Shown: positions 14,830 through 25,090 of the stretch, piece after piece
Layout: each line of letters begins with the position of its first letter
How positions within the stretch are numbered: position 1 is the first letter of the stretch
IMG/VR virus record: IMGVR_UViG_3300048837_002292
Location: 1 to 34,810 of that record
Length of the DNA stretch: 34,810 nt
Strand: one strand, 5' to 3'
Source: a virus
The notes under the pieces: model-generated
Database searches by the model: none
What the model was told of the DNA's origin: nothing
What the model saw: the letters and a program-made list of their open reading frames with translations, nothing else
Position numbers and translations under genes: made by a program

Positions 14830-15374
14830 TGAATCCGACTATACAGATTCCGCAACTACCTCCACTGAAACCAGATGGTACTTTTGACACCCCGGCACTA
14901 CAGCGATTCTTTCAGGATATGCAAACTACTCTAAGGGATAAGCAGTTAACAGATTATCAATCGAATGTTTCTTTGTCATCATCTATACAACCTCCTCATC
15001 CTGTCGGTACATGGTACACTCAATACCCGTCAGTAAAATCAAATGATGAAGCTGTTGCTTTTCCAGAGAGCGAAGAACCTGCTAATAAATTCGGCGGAGT
15101 ATGGACAGAACCTTTTGCTGGAGAAGATGTTTTCTTCAGAACAGACGGTACACTATCAGAGGAATCACGTTTAAATGGATTACAACCGCACGCAATGAAA
15201 ATACATACTCATGGCATGGTTGTCACAGTAACAGGTTCCACTGTCAGCAATAGTTATTTATATAGAGGTTCCACTGCCAGCGCATTTTATCAGTACACCA
15301 CTGGTACTGGAGATAGTGATAACGAGAACAGGAGTAAAAATAGATTGGTAAAGGTATGGTATAGGGAGTCATGA
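14829..15374 (+). CDS. Tail-collar-like fibre protein
   Basis: 181 residues: a Pro-rich N-terminal piece with a short helix (FFQDMQTTLRDKQ), then VGTWYTQYPSVKSNDEAVA and PANKFGGVWTE, and a histidine-rich HAMKIHTHGM near 120-129, ending ENRSKNRLVKVWYRES. The combination of GG.W, HxHxH and a terminal R-x-K-N-x-hydrophobic motif is typical of phage tail-collar/tail-fibre tips. It probably takes part in receptor contact. Overlaps the next gene by four bases. Confidence 0.65.
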   Translation: MNPTIQIPQLPPLKPDGTFDTPALQRFFQDMQTTLRDKQLTDYQSNVSLSSSIQPPHPVGTWYTQYPSVKSNDEAVAFPESEEPANKFGGVWTEPFAGEDVFFRTDGTLSEESRLNGLQPHAMKIHTHGMVVTVTGSTVSNSYLYRGSTASAFYQYTTGTGDSDNENRSKNRLVKVWYRES

Positions 15375-16078
15375 AATATATCGTTATAAAATCAAATAAG
15401 ATATTGAGAGTGTATGATACAAATGAAGGCGAATCCGGAGTCAGGAAAGCTTTATCTAATATTGGTATTATAGAATATGATGGAATAAAACTTATAGATA
15501 AATATGAAACTTTTATAAACATAGATGAAAACAAGTTTTATTCAGGTAAAATAAAACCATATAACGGAATGGAGCTTATAACTATTGAACCGGAAATCAA
15601 AGACGGTTATCTTGTTAAATGGAACGGTAAATCTTGGGATTACATTAAAGATATTAATGGTGAATGGTATCATAAAGAAACACAAGAGATGATTCAAATT
15701 TCAAATAACGAAACTGATGAAGATATAAATCTTTATACAAAATTAAAGCCTGATGATTTATCAAAATGGGACACTGATAAGTGGGTATTCGATTATGAGT
15801 TATACAGAAACATGACATCTGAACAGCTTCGTTTTAAATGCAGACAAGAGCGGGAAGTGTTTTTCCCTGATTCTGTAAAAGATAATCTTCTTACCGGAAT
15901 TACTTACAACAATCCACTTCTAACAATAGAGAATTACAAAGCGATAGCTTCTATATATATGAATATAGTTCATACTAACGAACCGGAGATACAATCAGCT
16001 ACTACTAAAACCGAAATTGATACATTATTTGGAAGTATTAAGTTCCCAACACTTGATGATATAATGAGAGCTATCTAA
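15371..16078 (+). CDS. Tail fibre assembly-like protein
   Basis: 235 residues, rich in Asp/Lys/Tyr with repeated tryptophan units (LVKWNGKSWDYIKD, WYHKETQE, KWDTDKWVFDYEL) and a C-terminal helical stretch (MTSEQLRFKCRQEREVFF onward). Tail-fibre assembly chaperones often follow the fibre genes and share such Trp-spaced segments and a helical end. Placement between the fibre tip and the tail hub supports this. No catalytic motif. A virion component remains possible. The start overlaps the previous stop by ATGA-type coupling. Confidence 0.5.
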   Translation: MKYIVIKSNKILRVYDTNEGESGVRKALSNIGIIEYDGIKLIDKYETFINIDENKFYSGKIKPYNGMELITIEPEIKDGYLVKWNGKSWDYIKDINGEWYHKETQEMIQISNNETDEDINLYTKLKPDDLSKWDTDKWVFDYELYRNMTSEQLRFKCRQEREVFFPDSVKDNLLTGITYNNPLLTIENYKAIASIYMNIVHTNEPEIQSATTKTEIDTLFGSIKFPTLDDIMRAI

Positions 16079-18307
16079 ATGGAAAACTTCGCAGTACCAT
16101 ATTTTAATAATATATTAAGAGATATCCCGGCTCGAAATCTTGGCGACAGTATGCTGCAAGCCGGACAAAACATTGTCTTTCAGGATTCTACTGTAAAACA
16201 GAGAAGCGGAGTTCAACTATTCGCATCTACTTCTTTACCTTTACAGCAGATCACCGGACTATCCTTATACGTTAAACTGAGGGATATTGAACAGTATCTA
16301 ATAGCATTTACATCTTCAGATATATATGTATATGATGCACCGGCAAATAAGTTTAAGTTAAAAACACAGAATTATAACACGGGAACTGTTACTTCATCCG
16401 GTACTGGAAACAGAACAGTAACGCTTAACGTCACTACTTACACACCAACCGGAACTTTTGACGCAGAATCTAAATTAGTAACAGTATCTTCCGCAACTGG
16501 TTTACTGATCGGAATGATAGTTTCAGGTACAGGAATAACCACTGGTTCAAGAATACTTAGTATAAATGGAAGCATATTAAGATTAGATAGAAAGACTACA
16601 GCTGCCGGAACTACAGTAGCGTTAACAATAAAAGCCGCTTTTGATTCAACATGGACTAAACAGAACTTATATAAAATATCTTATGACTCAGCAGATATTA
16701 CTCTTTGTAATACATGGTATAGTGTAGCATCAGTTAATGGAAGTACCGGAGTAGTAACTATAGCTGATACCGAAACACCACCAGCTAAAACAACTTCCGC
16801 TTATTGTCTCAGACTCTGTTATGATGGTGACATGGATGATACATGGAGTATAGCTTACCCTTATGATCCTGAACTTAACGAAAGAATAATTGTGGCAACT
16901 AACGGAATTGATAAAGTGCAGTACTGGAACTCTGAAGGAAGCTTTAAAGATTTAGTAGAATATAATGACAGATGTAAATATGTAGGGTTCATGGGTTCAG
17001 TCGGATATGAACATTTGATATTCGGTTCTACGTACACAGTTGATAATGTTAATCTCGCCCAGACTATAGATTATTCAAAGGCCGGGAGCCTTGACTATGG
17101 TGGATTCTTTGAACTATTAGATTCAAACTCTCCAGTCGTCGGGATGCTTAGTTTACAAAACTTGCTCGTAATATATAAATCAAAAAGTATATCAATAGCC
17201 CAGCCGAATCCAAGTGGCGGTAATGATGATCCATTTATTATTCAACAGGATATGGTCAGGAACATCGGAACACCAAGTATCCGCACAGTATGTGATATAG
17301 GACAGAAGCACATTTTCTTTAGTGGAGATAATATATATACTTTCAACGGTATGCAAACAGAAGCTATCGGTACTGGTAATATTCAATATATTCTAAGGAA
17401 TCTGAACAAGTCTTTTGAACACCGATCTTTTGCTTTCCTGATCCCAGAAAAGAATCTATATTGTTTATTTGTACCGTTCAAACCTTCTGAATACTGCAAC
17501 ATGTGTATCGTACATAACTACGTCGAAGATACCTGGAGTTACTGGACTTTCTCCGATAAAAATGGAGCAGAACTATTTCCTTCTGCCTACGGATATTTCA
17601 TTAAGACTTATGCACCAACATGGGATGATCTTATATTTAAACCTACAGGTGACACAACACTAAATAGTAACATAATATCGAACTTATCAAGCATGACCGG
17701 GATCGAAAATGGTATGCGTATAGTCGGGACTAATATTCCAGATGTATCTTATATCACCGGAATAGGAGCAGACTCAGTAACTATAGACCATAATACAACA
17801 GCTTCAGCTACTGGAACCAATCTTGAAATCGGGTGGACTGCTGCTCAGATGCCACAGCGTTGGAGTGACTTAATAGTAAATGAATCATTCTCACGGCTTG
17901 TACTTGGTGACGTTGCCGGATATTTATATGAGTTCTCTAATGAGAATACTACAGACACGACACATCCTATAGTATCAACAATGACTACTAAGGATTTTCC
18001 TCTAAATCTCCCGACATTCGATTTCCGTTTACTTGAAGTGGTTATGACACTCGAACAGCTACAGTCAGACACCGGATATTATACCGGAACATTAGACGTA
18101 AGAGCTTCCGTTGACTTTGGTAACCATTGGTCTACATGGATCACAGTTCCACTCGATGGGAATGAATCATACCAGGAGAAGCGAGTTCACTTCAATTTGG
18201 TCGGAAAACAAGTTAGATTTGAAGTCCGTTTCTCCAATCCTCTTGTGATAGAAGGTCTGAGAATAGGATTTAATGCATCATATAAAAGCATGAAGTTTGA
18301 TAATTAA
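16079..18307 (+). CDS. Tail hub / DNA-stabilisation protein with inserted domains
   Basis: 742 residues. The framework (QRSGVQLFASTSLPLQQITG; ERIIVATNGIDKVQYWNSEG; LQNLLVIYKSKSISIA; GQKHIFFSGDNIYTFNG; MCIVHNYVEDTWSYWTF) has the repeating beta-blade pattern of podovirus tail-hub or packaged-DNA-stabilisation (P22 gp10-like) proteins that plug and extend the portal. Two stretches interrupt it, about 100-195 and about 515-590. Each has the pattern GM.(V/I)VG/SGT.I followed by TTA-x-GT, likely beta-sandwich inserts exposed on the tail. It follows the fibre genes and precedes the ejection genes. Confidence 0.65.
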   Translation: MENFAVPYFNNILRDIPARNLGDSMLQAGQNIVFQDSTVKQRSGVQLFASTSLPLQQITGLSLYVKLRDIEQYLIAFTSSDIYVYDAPANKFKLKTQNYNTGTVTSSGTGNRTVTLNVTTYTPTGTFDAESKLVTVSSATGLLIGMIVSGTGITTGSRILSINGSILRLDRKTTAAGTTVALTIKAAFDSTWTKQNLYKISYDSADITLCNTWYSVASVNGSTGVVTIADTETPPAKTTSAYCLRLCYDGDMDDTWSIAYPYDPELNERIIVATNGIDKVQYWNSEGSFKDLVEYNDRCKYVGFMGSVGYEHLIFGSTYTVDNVNLAQTIDYSKAGSLDYGGFFELLDSNSPVVGMLSLQNLLVIYKSKSISIAQPNPSGGNDDPFIIQQDMVRNIGTPSIRTVCDIGQKHIFFSGDNIYTFNGMQTEAIGTGNIQYILRNLNKSFEHRSFAFLIPEKNLYCLFVPFKPSEYCNMCIVHNYVEDTWSYWTFSDKNGAELFPSAYGYFIKTYAPTWDDLIFKPTGDTTLNSNIISNLSSMTGIENGMRIVGTNIPDVSYITGIGADSVTIDHNTTASATGTNLEIGWTAAQMPQRWSDLIVNESFSRLVLGDVAGYLYEFSNENTTDTTHPIVSTMTTKDFPLNLPTFDFRLLEVVMTLEQLQSDTGYYTGTLDVRASVDFGNHWSTWITVPLDGNESYQEKRVHFNLVGKQVRFEVRFSNPLVIEGLRIGFNASYKSMKFDN

Positions 18308-18319
18308 GCGAGGTAATAG

Positions 18320-19018
18320 ATGGGACTCGGAAAAGCATGGAAGAAAGCGAAGAAGAAAACACAGAATAAATGGGATGATTTTGCTGATTCTAAATGGAAT
18401 TATACTAAGAAAACTGGTGGATGGAGTGGTTTTCTCCCACTTGATATGCACACCAAAGGCAAAGAATATTATAACGATTATAAAGACAGTAAGAAGAAAG
18501 ACAAAGTAGATGCTGAATCAACTCTTACTCCCGAACAGCAAGGTTATTTAGCCAACCTTACGGACTTAAACAGTAATTATCTTCCGAGTACAATGTCGGC
18601 ACTTGGAGGACTGGCTTATATGCCCCAAAATAATTACGATAAACTCGCTAATGCGCAAACAGCCTTTCAAACTGGTGTGGCTGATCCTTCAACTAATCTG
18701 ATGAATCAGGCAATAGCTGGAACACAACACAGTTCAACTTTACACGCAATGGCAAATACAAACGCACAGAATCAAATGCGTAGTAACTTAGGGGATCAGC
18801 TCGCCGGACTCAGGTATGACCAGATCGGCAAAGAACGAACAATGCAGTTGAAAGGTATTGATACTGCACAGGCGAATCAAATGTCTGCTTTAACAGCATT
18901 GAATAACCTCAGCGGCCAAGCATTAGGCGTAAGAGGAGTAGAGAATATAGTATCAAGAAATCCATCAAATCTTGATTATATAAACACAGGAATAAATGCT
19001 TACGGAGCGATGCGATAA
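18320..19018 (+). CDS. Ejection-type virion protein 1
   Basis: 232 residues: a basic, Trp-containing N-terminus (MGLGKAWKKAKKKTQNKWDD), then STLTPEQQGYLANLTDLN, a Gln/Asn/Ala-rich helical body, and an end (LTALNNLSGQALGVRGVENI ... INAYGAMR) almost the same as that of the next gene. This fits small internal virion proteins that leave the head with the DNA and help cross the envelope. A paralogue of 19018-19683. Overlaps the next start (TAATG). Confidence 0.6.
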   Translation: MGLGKAWKKAKKKTQNKWDDFADSKWNYTKKTGGWSGFLPLDMHTKGKEYYNDYKDSKKKDKVDAESTLTPEQQGYLANLTDLNSNYLPSTMSALGGLAYMPQNNYDKLANAQTAFQTGVADPSTNLMNQAIAGTQHSSTLHAMANTNAQNQMRSNLGDQLAGLRYDQIGKERTMQLKGIDTAQANQMSALTALNNLSGQALGVRGVENIVSRNPSNLDYINTGINAYGAMR

Positions 19019-19683
19019 TGTCAAATACAAATTATGGCGGTTTAATAGGTGGCACGATTGGTGCAGTTGGAGGAGCGTATGTAGGTGGGCCAGCCGGTGC
19101 AGTAGCAGGTGCCGGGATAGGATACGGTATAGGTTCACAAGCCACCGGATATGACCCCAATGCAGGAAATAAAGTCCAGACTGCTTCTACTCTTACACCT
19201 GAACAGAAAGCATATCTTGCACAGTTGATTGGACAAAATGCACAATACATGCCGAGTACTATGTCGGTACTTGGTAGTTATGGTTATTATCCGCAAAGTA
19301 ACTATGTTAATACATATAATGAAGGTAACTTCCAGACTGGTGTAATAAATCCGGCTCTGAATACGATGAATAAGAATATAGCTAATCTAAGACATAGTAA
19401 TAATCTGCATAGTTCAGCCAACAGAAACTACCAGGATCAAGTAAGAAATAAAACAATAAGTGAACTATCTAATCTTAGATACAATCAAGTTCAGACTGAC
19501 AGAAGTAATGAAATACAAGGTTACAATAATGCTCAGAGTAACCAGCTATCAGCACTTACAGCACTGAATAATCTTAGTGGACAGGCACTTGGAGTTCAGG
19601 GTGTAGAGAATATAGTATCACAGAATCCCAATTACCTTGATTATATCAATACCGGAATAAACGCATATGGAGCGATGAGATAA
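19018..19683 (+). CDS. Ejection-type virion protein 2, glycine zipper
   Basis: 221 residues. The N-terminus is a long glycine-zipper segment (about 7-45: GGLIGGTIGAVGGAYVGGPA and AGAVAGAGIGYGIG), a type that inserts into membranes. The rest aligns with the preceding gene from STLTPEQ onward, including TMSVLGSYGYYPQSNY and the terminal LSGQALGVQGVENIVSQNP. Probably the membrane-entering partner of an injection complex. The pair arose by tandem duplication, with only the N-terminal domains differing. Confidence 0.62.
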   Translation: MSNTNYGGLIGGTIGAVGGAYVGGPAGAVAGAGIGYGIGSQATGYDPNAGNKVQTASTLTPEQKAYLAQLIGQNAQYMPSTMSVLGSYGYYPQSNYVNTYNEGNFQTGVINPALNTMNKNIANLRHSNNLHSSANRNYQDQVRNKTISELSNLRYNQVQTDRSNEIQGYNNAQSNQLSALTALNNLSGQALGVQGVENIVSQNPNYLDYINTGINAYGAMR

Positions 19684-20904
19684 ATGGCAACTTATATCCC
19701 GAACAACAACTACGATAATATAAATCAAAGTCTGCAATTTCTTGCACAACAAAATGCAAGACGTAAAGCGCAGGATTTAGAAACAGCTATGGCACTTAAC
19801 CGTATGGGTAAGAACAAGGAAGCTGAAGAACTACTGCTTTCTTCTCAACGTGGAATACTCGGAAATCTCTTCGGTAAAGATGCGGAAGAATGGCAAGCAC
19901 AAAATCCATATGCAAAAGAAAATATGGGGCTAAAACAACTTATATCTTCTCCGGAAGCGGACAGAGCATCTGCAATAAATACGGGAGAACTAAAAGGTAA
20001 AATCGGGCTTGATACTGAAATGATAACTGAGCTTGAAAAACAATACAAGGGCAATCCCGAAGCATTAAAAGCACAAATCCAACTTATGGGATTACAGTCA
20101 CAGGGGGCAAGTGCAAAAACAGCTCTATCAGATGTTAAAACCCTCCGTAATCAGAACCTTCAAAATGCAGATATATCTAATTATAACAAAAAAGCTGAAG
20201 CATTTAACAAAGCAAATGACCTGGTAAAGAAAGTATATTCGGGTAACGAAATTGATCAGCAACAGCAACTAATAGATGATACTATGTTAGCTATGGAAAA
20301 TGCGGCTTCAGATAGTGAAAGGCTTAAAGCATACAACAAGTATTACACTACCGGGAAAGCTGTATCAGATCATTATGGTCATAAGTTTGATGCACAATCC
20401 CCGGCCTACTTCGGTATAGGTGCAAACAAAGGTAGCGGTAAAGGTGTTGAAATGGTAGATTACTACTATGGAACACCGGGATCAACTTCTACTGACTTAG
20501 TACAGATTCCTAAGTATATGCTTGGAGATGACTCAAAAATCCAAGCATGGATAAGCAAGAAATACAACAGATTCTACTCACCTGATAAAGCACTGATATC
20601 TAAAGCTGGTACAGATCAGGGAGGATACCTTAATCCTCTGGAAGCAACTAAGAAACGTGGTGAAGACCTCGTATATAACTCTGCACTCGCAGATCAGATT
20701 CAGAAACAGATCGATGAAAGCGGAACAGGATTGTTTACAAGGGATTCAGTAAAAGAACAGAACTTCAGAAATACTATAAGTAAAGAAGGACTCGATATAA
20801 CAAAAGACCCTATAACCGGTAGGTGGAAAATAGTTCCACTTGGTACAACTCCAGCTTCCAATGGTGGAGAGATGAAACACTTAGACAAATTCAGGGTAAG
20901 ATAA
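19684..20904 (+). CDS. Ejection-type virion protein 3
   Basis: 406 residues, mostly helical, Gln/Ala/Lys-rich. The start (MATYIPNNNYDNINQSLQFL) recalls coiled-coil internal proteins. Repeats of charged helices run through about 20-215 (RRKAQDLETAMALNRMGKNK; AEAFNKANDLVKKVYSG). A less helical C-terminal part follows. No enzyme motif seen. Position between the paralogous pair and the 1374-residue protein places it in the podovirus internal-core/ejection cluster (compare P22 gp7/gp20/gp16 in function, not sequence). Confidence 0.55.
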   Translation: MATYIPNNNYDNINQSLQFLAQQNARRKAQDLETAMALNRMGKNKEAEELLLSSQRGILGNLFGKDAEEWQAQNPYAKENMGLKQLISSPEADRASAINTGELKGKIGLDTEMITELEKQYKGNPEALKAQIQLMGLQSQGASAKTALSDVKTLRNQNLQNADISNYNKKAEAFNKANDLVKKVYSGNEIDQQQQLIDDTMLAMENAASDSERLKAYNKYYTTGKAVSDHYGHKFDAQSPAYFGIGANKGSGKGVEMVDYYYGTPGSTSTDLVQIPKYMLGDDSKIQAWISKKYNRFYSPDKALISKAGTDQGGYLNPLEATKKRGEDLVYNSALADQIQKQIDESGTGLFTRDSVKEQNFRNTISKEGLDITKDPITGRWKIVPLGTTPASNGGEMKHLDKFRVR

Positions 20905-20905
20905 T

Positions 20906-23900
20906 ATGCCATACATGGACTGGACTGATATAATCAAGACCCAGGACTACCGGGATATGGACGACAATTCCCGGAAAGAACTACGAGGTGAATACTTCAA
21001 CAATGTAGTAAAGCCGAAGTGTAAAGCTGAAGAGATTCCAGAAGCTTACCGAGAATTTAATATGTACACCGATGGACTTGATTCTAATCCGCTCAATCAT
21101 CTACGCCCGGAAGAGATAGCTGATCTAAAGAATAGAGACTTCCACTCGATGGGATTGTTAAACCTGAACGAACAGCCGTCTCAGGAATACTTAGATGCAG
21201 AGAAAGCACAGTACGAAGATCAACGTGGTATAGTAAACGCTGCTCTCAAAGGCCGTTATGGCAGCACTACAGCTAAACTCGTTAAAAATTATGCTGGGGA
21301 TACTGCATCTGGCCGTGGAGTACAGGAGTTTGAAGACTCCGGTTATCAGCCTGAGACTATGGGTGAGAAGATCGCTTATGGTACTACTTCTATGTTTACT
21401 GATCTTCCCCTTTTCGTAGCTGGTGGTGGTATCACCACTGGTGGTGCATTAGCTAAAACTGCCGGATCGTTCGCTTTGCCTGGTACAGTTGGTAAGATGC
21501 TCGAACTCAAAGAGCAGAATGGCGGTACTCTTACCCTGGAAGACTTACCGGAAGCATTGCCGGAAGTTGCTAAAGAGGGAGCAATCAGCGGAGCTACAGG
21601 CGCATTAGTTAATATAGCTGGTATTCCCGGAAAAGCAATTGCTGGCGGTATTACTAATCCTCTAAAAGCTCTTGCAGTTGAGAAAGCGATTAATATCCCA
21701 GGCGTAACTACTGCACTACTTGGCGTAGAACAAGCCAAAGGTAATGAGATAACAGCCGACACAGTTGGCGAAACTTTAGGCACAATTGCAATCATGGAAC
21801 TCTTGGGAGCTAATCCTTTTGCTAAGAGTAGAGTTGAGACTAAAGCAAGAGAACTTGGTGTACCAGTTGAGAAAGTAGCACAGAATATTGATCCTGATAT
21901 GATGAGTAGAATCAAGTCTGTTCAAGATACGGAAATAGTAATTAATAATGCCGCTGTTAAGACAGAAGCACAACTAAAGCAAGAACACATTAACACAGTA
22001 CAAACAGAAATTATAAATAAGCAACTCAAAGCAAACTGGAAACAAGGAAAACCAGCAGAAGAAGTAATACAACTTACTCAGATACCGAAAGAGTATCTTC
22101 CATATGTAGCTGTAGAAGTTGATGGAGTCTTAAGACCGAAACCTGAAGTAGTGGCAAAGGTGAAATCCTTTCTGGAAAACAAGGCTGACCCGGCGAATAA
22201 TCCATTCGGAGATGCCGGAGTACTAATAAGTGCTAAATCTCCTGTTGAGAAGTACCAGGAAATCAAAGATTATCATACCGCCGCAATTACTAAATACGAA
22301 CAGTTCAAAGCTGAAGCAGATAATATCCGTAAACAACACGTTGACGAATACATAGCCAAGCTTGGAGAACGTAGATACGAACATCTACCGAATATCCGTA
22401 GTGCTATGGATCACGCTATCGACTACGCTTTAGGTCATATGACAAATACACAAATGGTTCGTATGATCGAGAATCCAGAGACTATAAAATCTGTACTCCC
22501 GGCAGAAGCAAAATACGATTCTCTGAAACCGACATATCAAAAGTCTTTAGATACAGAACTAACCTATGCAATGATGCAGAAGACTGGATATCTGCCGGAA
22601 ACCTTAAAGCAGAAAGCATACAAGCAAGCTGAGTTTAAGATGAATCGTGCTGAAGGGGAACTGCTTAAACCTATTAAAGCTACTTCCCAGGCCGGGAACG
22701 CTATAAAATCAGATCCTGAATTTCAGGCCGAAGTAGAAAACGCAAAGTTTCAGCGTATGGACGACAGAGAAAGACAGGCATATCTTGGCAAACAACTCAG
22801 CGATATTACTAAAGACTATACTGGTCAGATAATGGAGTCCAACGAGTATCACCAGCCTGGACTACAGAAAGTATTAGGAACCTCACCAGAGTTCGGAGAT
22901 CGTGCGCTTGATCCAAAGACTACATATGGTTCGCACTTCAACAATCTGGTAGAATGGTATAAAACACCACTCGAAAGTCTGACTAAAACATTTGAAGGTA
23001 TGGGATATCTAAACTTTAAAGCCAATGCAAAAGCCGGTATAGATAATAAAAGCCGTATCATACAGACAAGGCTGGGAGAAAAAGCTTATCGTGCTTTCGC
23101 TGATCCGATAAGGGAAGCTACATATACATTCACAAAAGAGCTTTCAACATATAAAGATAAACTTAAAGTTATGAAAGAAGGTTTAGACGGTAAGGCCAGA
23201 GAGCAGATCGGTGCATATATGCTTGGTTCCCAGCATGAAGCATTGGAAACCTTACAAAGAATGAAAATAGAAGTTCCTAAGTGGGAACAACTCTCTTCAA
23301 AACAGCAAGCAGTAATAAATGAATTTAACCGCATAAATAAAATGACATTCGATAGAATCAATGCTTCAAGGGAACTTGCCGGGCTTGAACCTATTAAAAA
23401 AGTAGATAACTATTTTACCTTCATACGTAAATTCAATATGATCGAGAAGCTTGGCTTTGATCCTTTAAGAGTCAAGACCTCGGTTTTTGATGATGTGAAG
23501 ATAGAGGATGTAAATACCCGTAGTCTATCATTTTCATTTGCTAAAGAAAGAGGAACGTCTCAGCGTGGATTAGAACTGGATGCATTCAACGTAATGGATA
23601 AGTACCTTTACGCCGCATTACGAACTACCCATTTAACTCCTATAATCGGTAAATTACGAATGGCTATAGAATCTGAGAAACTACAGCTAACTAATCCTAA
23701 CGGTTACGATTATTTAAACATGACTCTCGATGTAGTATCCGGTAAAAAGATATCAGAAGCTAAAGAGATAACAAATTATCTGGCAAATATAGTACATCGT
23801 AACCTAACCTCGGCTACGCTGGCTTATAACGCCCACACAATAGCAGTACAGCCATCATCTGCCGGGCTTGCCGGGATAGAGATTGGCCCGAAATATCTCG

Positions 23901-25030
23901 CAATGGGAGCAAAAGACTTCTTCAATCCTGTAATGCGTAACTTTGCTATGAAAGAAGCTAAAACTCTGCTTACCAGAACTTACGATACAACGATGGATGA
24001 AGTTAAGAAAGGCGTAACGGGTAGTATCTCTAAGGCACAGGCTAAAGCAATTGAGATCGGTAACATTCCTACTAAATACACTGACCTCTTCGCTGCTGAA
24101 GTAACATGGCTCGGTGGTTATAGATACGCAAAAGACGAACTTAATCTGAATCATAAAGGTTGTGTTACATATGCGGATGATCTTGTAGTAAAAACACAAG
24201 GTTCAGCCGATAGGCTTGACCTCAGTCCCATTCAACATACGCCTTTAGGTAAGCTCGCAACGACCTTCCAGACTTTCGCAATAAACCAATTCGGATATCT
24301 GAAAGATGAAGTTCTCGGCCTTGGTAAAGAACACAAAATGGTAGCACAAGGTATCAGTAAAAAAGAAGCATTAGAGAAGTTTGACTCTACCGGATATATC
24401 CGTAAGCCTAATGGAGAAGGTAGATTCAATATCTATGAGACTAAAAGGCTGAAAGAGACACCAGAAGCACTTAAGAAAGCGGCTATGTTCGCTGTTACTG
24501 TGGGGATAATGAATACTATATATGAACTATTTGGTATCAATCCCCCGAACCCGGCACCAGCTTCTGCATTTTACGAAGGACTTACAGGTCAAGGCTGGGT
24601 AGATACTTTATACGGACAGAATCCATCTAAAAAGGATGCTCAACTTACCGATGCGTTCCTTGCTTCCATAAGAGAAACTGGTATGATAGTACCTATAATA
24701 GGCGGTGCCGGTAAGTATGGTGGATCAAACGCTGGTGGGGCTTTCGGATCATTATTAACAGATACTTTTGATATACTGGCAGATAGACCGGCGGCTAAAC
24801 CGTGGGGATTCATCTTAGCTAAATGGGCTGGAATACCAGGAGCAACACAAACCTATAAGATACTTAAAGAGCTTAAAGCTGTAAGAACCTCGGATCATAA
24901 ACAAGCACAACGAAACGCCGATCCAATGGGCTATATGAAAAGGGAAATGTACAAGAACAGCCCTTTCAAGAAGGAAAGATACAAAGACCCCGGCCTGGTA
25001 GAAGGAGCCATAGATCAGCTGTTAGAATGA
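20906..25030 (+). CDS. Very large internal virion (ejection) protein
   Basis: 1374 residues. The N-terminal part (about 1-150) is charged. About 155-300 is Gly/Ala-rich and hydrophobic (LFVAGGGITTGGALAKTAGS; GALVNIAGIPGKAIAGG), which could enter membranes. A long helical central part follows (about 330-900). The C-terminal third has ADDLVVKTQGSADRLDLSPI near 1090 and TPLGKLATTFQTFAINQFGY, resembling a pattern seen in large phage virion and polyvalent proteins (A-D-x-x-V-x-x-T-Q-G-S). No lysozyme motif is obvious. Likely the main protein pushed through the envelope ahead of DNA. Last gene of the late block; its stop is followed by a promoter. Confidence 0.65.
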   Translation: MPYMDWTDIIKTQDYRDMDDNSRKELRGEYFNNVVKPKCKAEEIPEAYREFNMYTDGLDSNPLNHLRPEEIADLKNRDFHSMGLLNLNEQPSQEYLDAEKAQYEDQRGIVNAALKGRYGSTTAKLVKNYAGDTASGRGVQEFEDSGYQPETMGEKIAYGTTSMFTDLPLFVAGGGITTGGALAKTAGSFALPGTVGKMLELKEQNGGTLTLEDLPEALPEVAKEGAISGATGALVNIAGIPGKAIAGGITNPLKALAVEKAINIPGVTTALLGVEQAKGNEITADTVGETLGTIAIMELLGANPFAKSRVETKARELGVPVEKVAQNIDPDMMSRIKSVQDTEIVINNAAVKTEAQLKQEHINTVQTEIINKQLKANWKQGKPAEEVIQLTQIPKEYLPYVAVEVDGVLRPKPEVVAKVKSFLENKADPANNPFGDAGVLISAKSPVEKYQEIKDYHTAAITKYEQFKAEADNIRKQHVDEYIAKLGERRYEHLPNIRSAMDHAIDYALGHMTNTQMVRMIENPETIKSVLPAEAKYDSLKPTYQKSLDTELTYAMMQKTGYLPETLKQKAYKQAEFKMNRAEGELLKPIKATSQAGNAIKSDPEFQAEVENAKFQRMDDRERQAYLGKQLSDITKDYTGQIMESNEYHQPGLQKVLGTSPEFGDRALDPKTTYGSHFNNLVEWYKTPLESLTKTFEGMGYLNFKANAKAGIDNKSRIIQTRLGEKAYRAFADPIREATYTFTKELSTYKDKLKVMKEGLDGKAREQIGAYMLGSQHEALETLQRMKIEVPKWEQLSSKQQAVINEFNRINKMTFDRINASRELAGLEPIKKVDNYFTFIRKFNMIEKLGFDPLRVKTSVFDDVKIEDVNTRSLSFSFAKERGTSQRGLELDAFNVMDKYLYAALRTTHLTPIIGKLRMAIESEKLQLTNPNGYDYLNMTLDVVSGKKISEAKEITNYLANIVHRNLTSATLAYNAHTIAVQPSSAGLAGIEIGPKYLAMGAKDFFNPVMRNFAMKEAKTLLTRTYDTTMDEVKKGVTGSISKAQAKAIEIGNIPTKYTDLFAAEVTWLGGYRYAKDELNLNHKGCVTYADDLVVKTQGSADRLDLSPIQHTPLGKLATTFQTFAINQFGYLKDEVLGLGKEHKMVAQGISKKEALEKFDSTGYIRKPNGEGRFNIYETKRLKETPEALKKAAMFAVTVGIMNTIYELFGINPPNPAPASAFYEGLTGQGWVDTLYGQNPSKKDAQLTDAFLASIRETGMIVPIIGGAGKYGGSNAGGAFGSLLTDTFDILADRPAAKPWGFILAKWAGIPGATQTYKILKELKAVRTSDHKQAQRNADPMGYMKREMYKNSPFKKERYKDPGLVEGAIDQLLE

Positions 25031-25043
25031 TATGGTGTCGGGA

Positions 25044-25070
25044 ATAGTACCTATGATATAATGGTACTAT
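25044..25070 (+). promoter_or_regulatory. -10 box inside a perfect 8-bp dyad
   Basis: ATAGTACC (25044-25051) and GGTACTAT (25063-25070) are perfect inverted repeats, and the TATAAT at 25057-25062 sits between them. It lies 20 bases before the TTG start at 25091. A repressor bound here, or a cruciform, would block the promoter directly. No good -35 is visible. Confidence 0.6.
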
Positions 25071-25090
25071 CATAATATAGGAGACGAACC

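Noticed and set aside
21376-21915. 179-codon minus-strand frame under the large ejection gene
   Set aside because: Shadow of the plus-strand gene in Ala/Gly-rich DNA; no start signal and low-complexity product.
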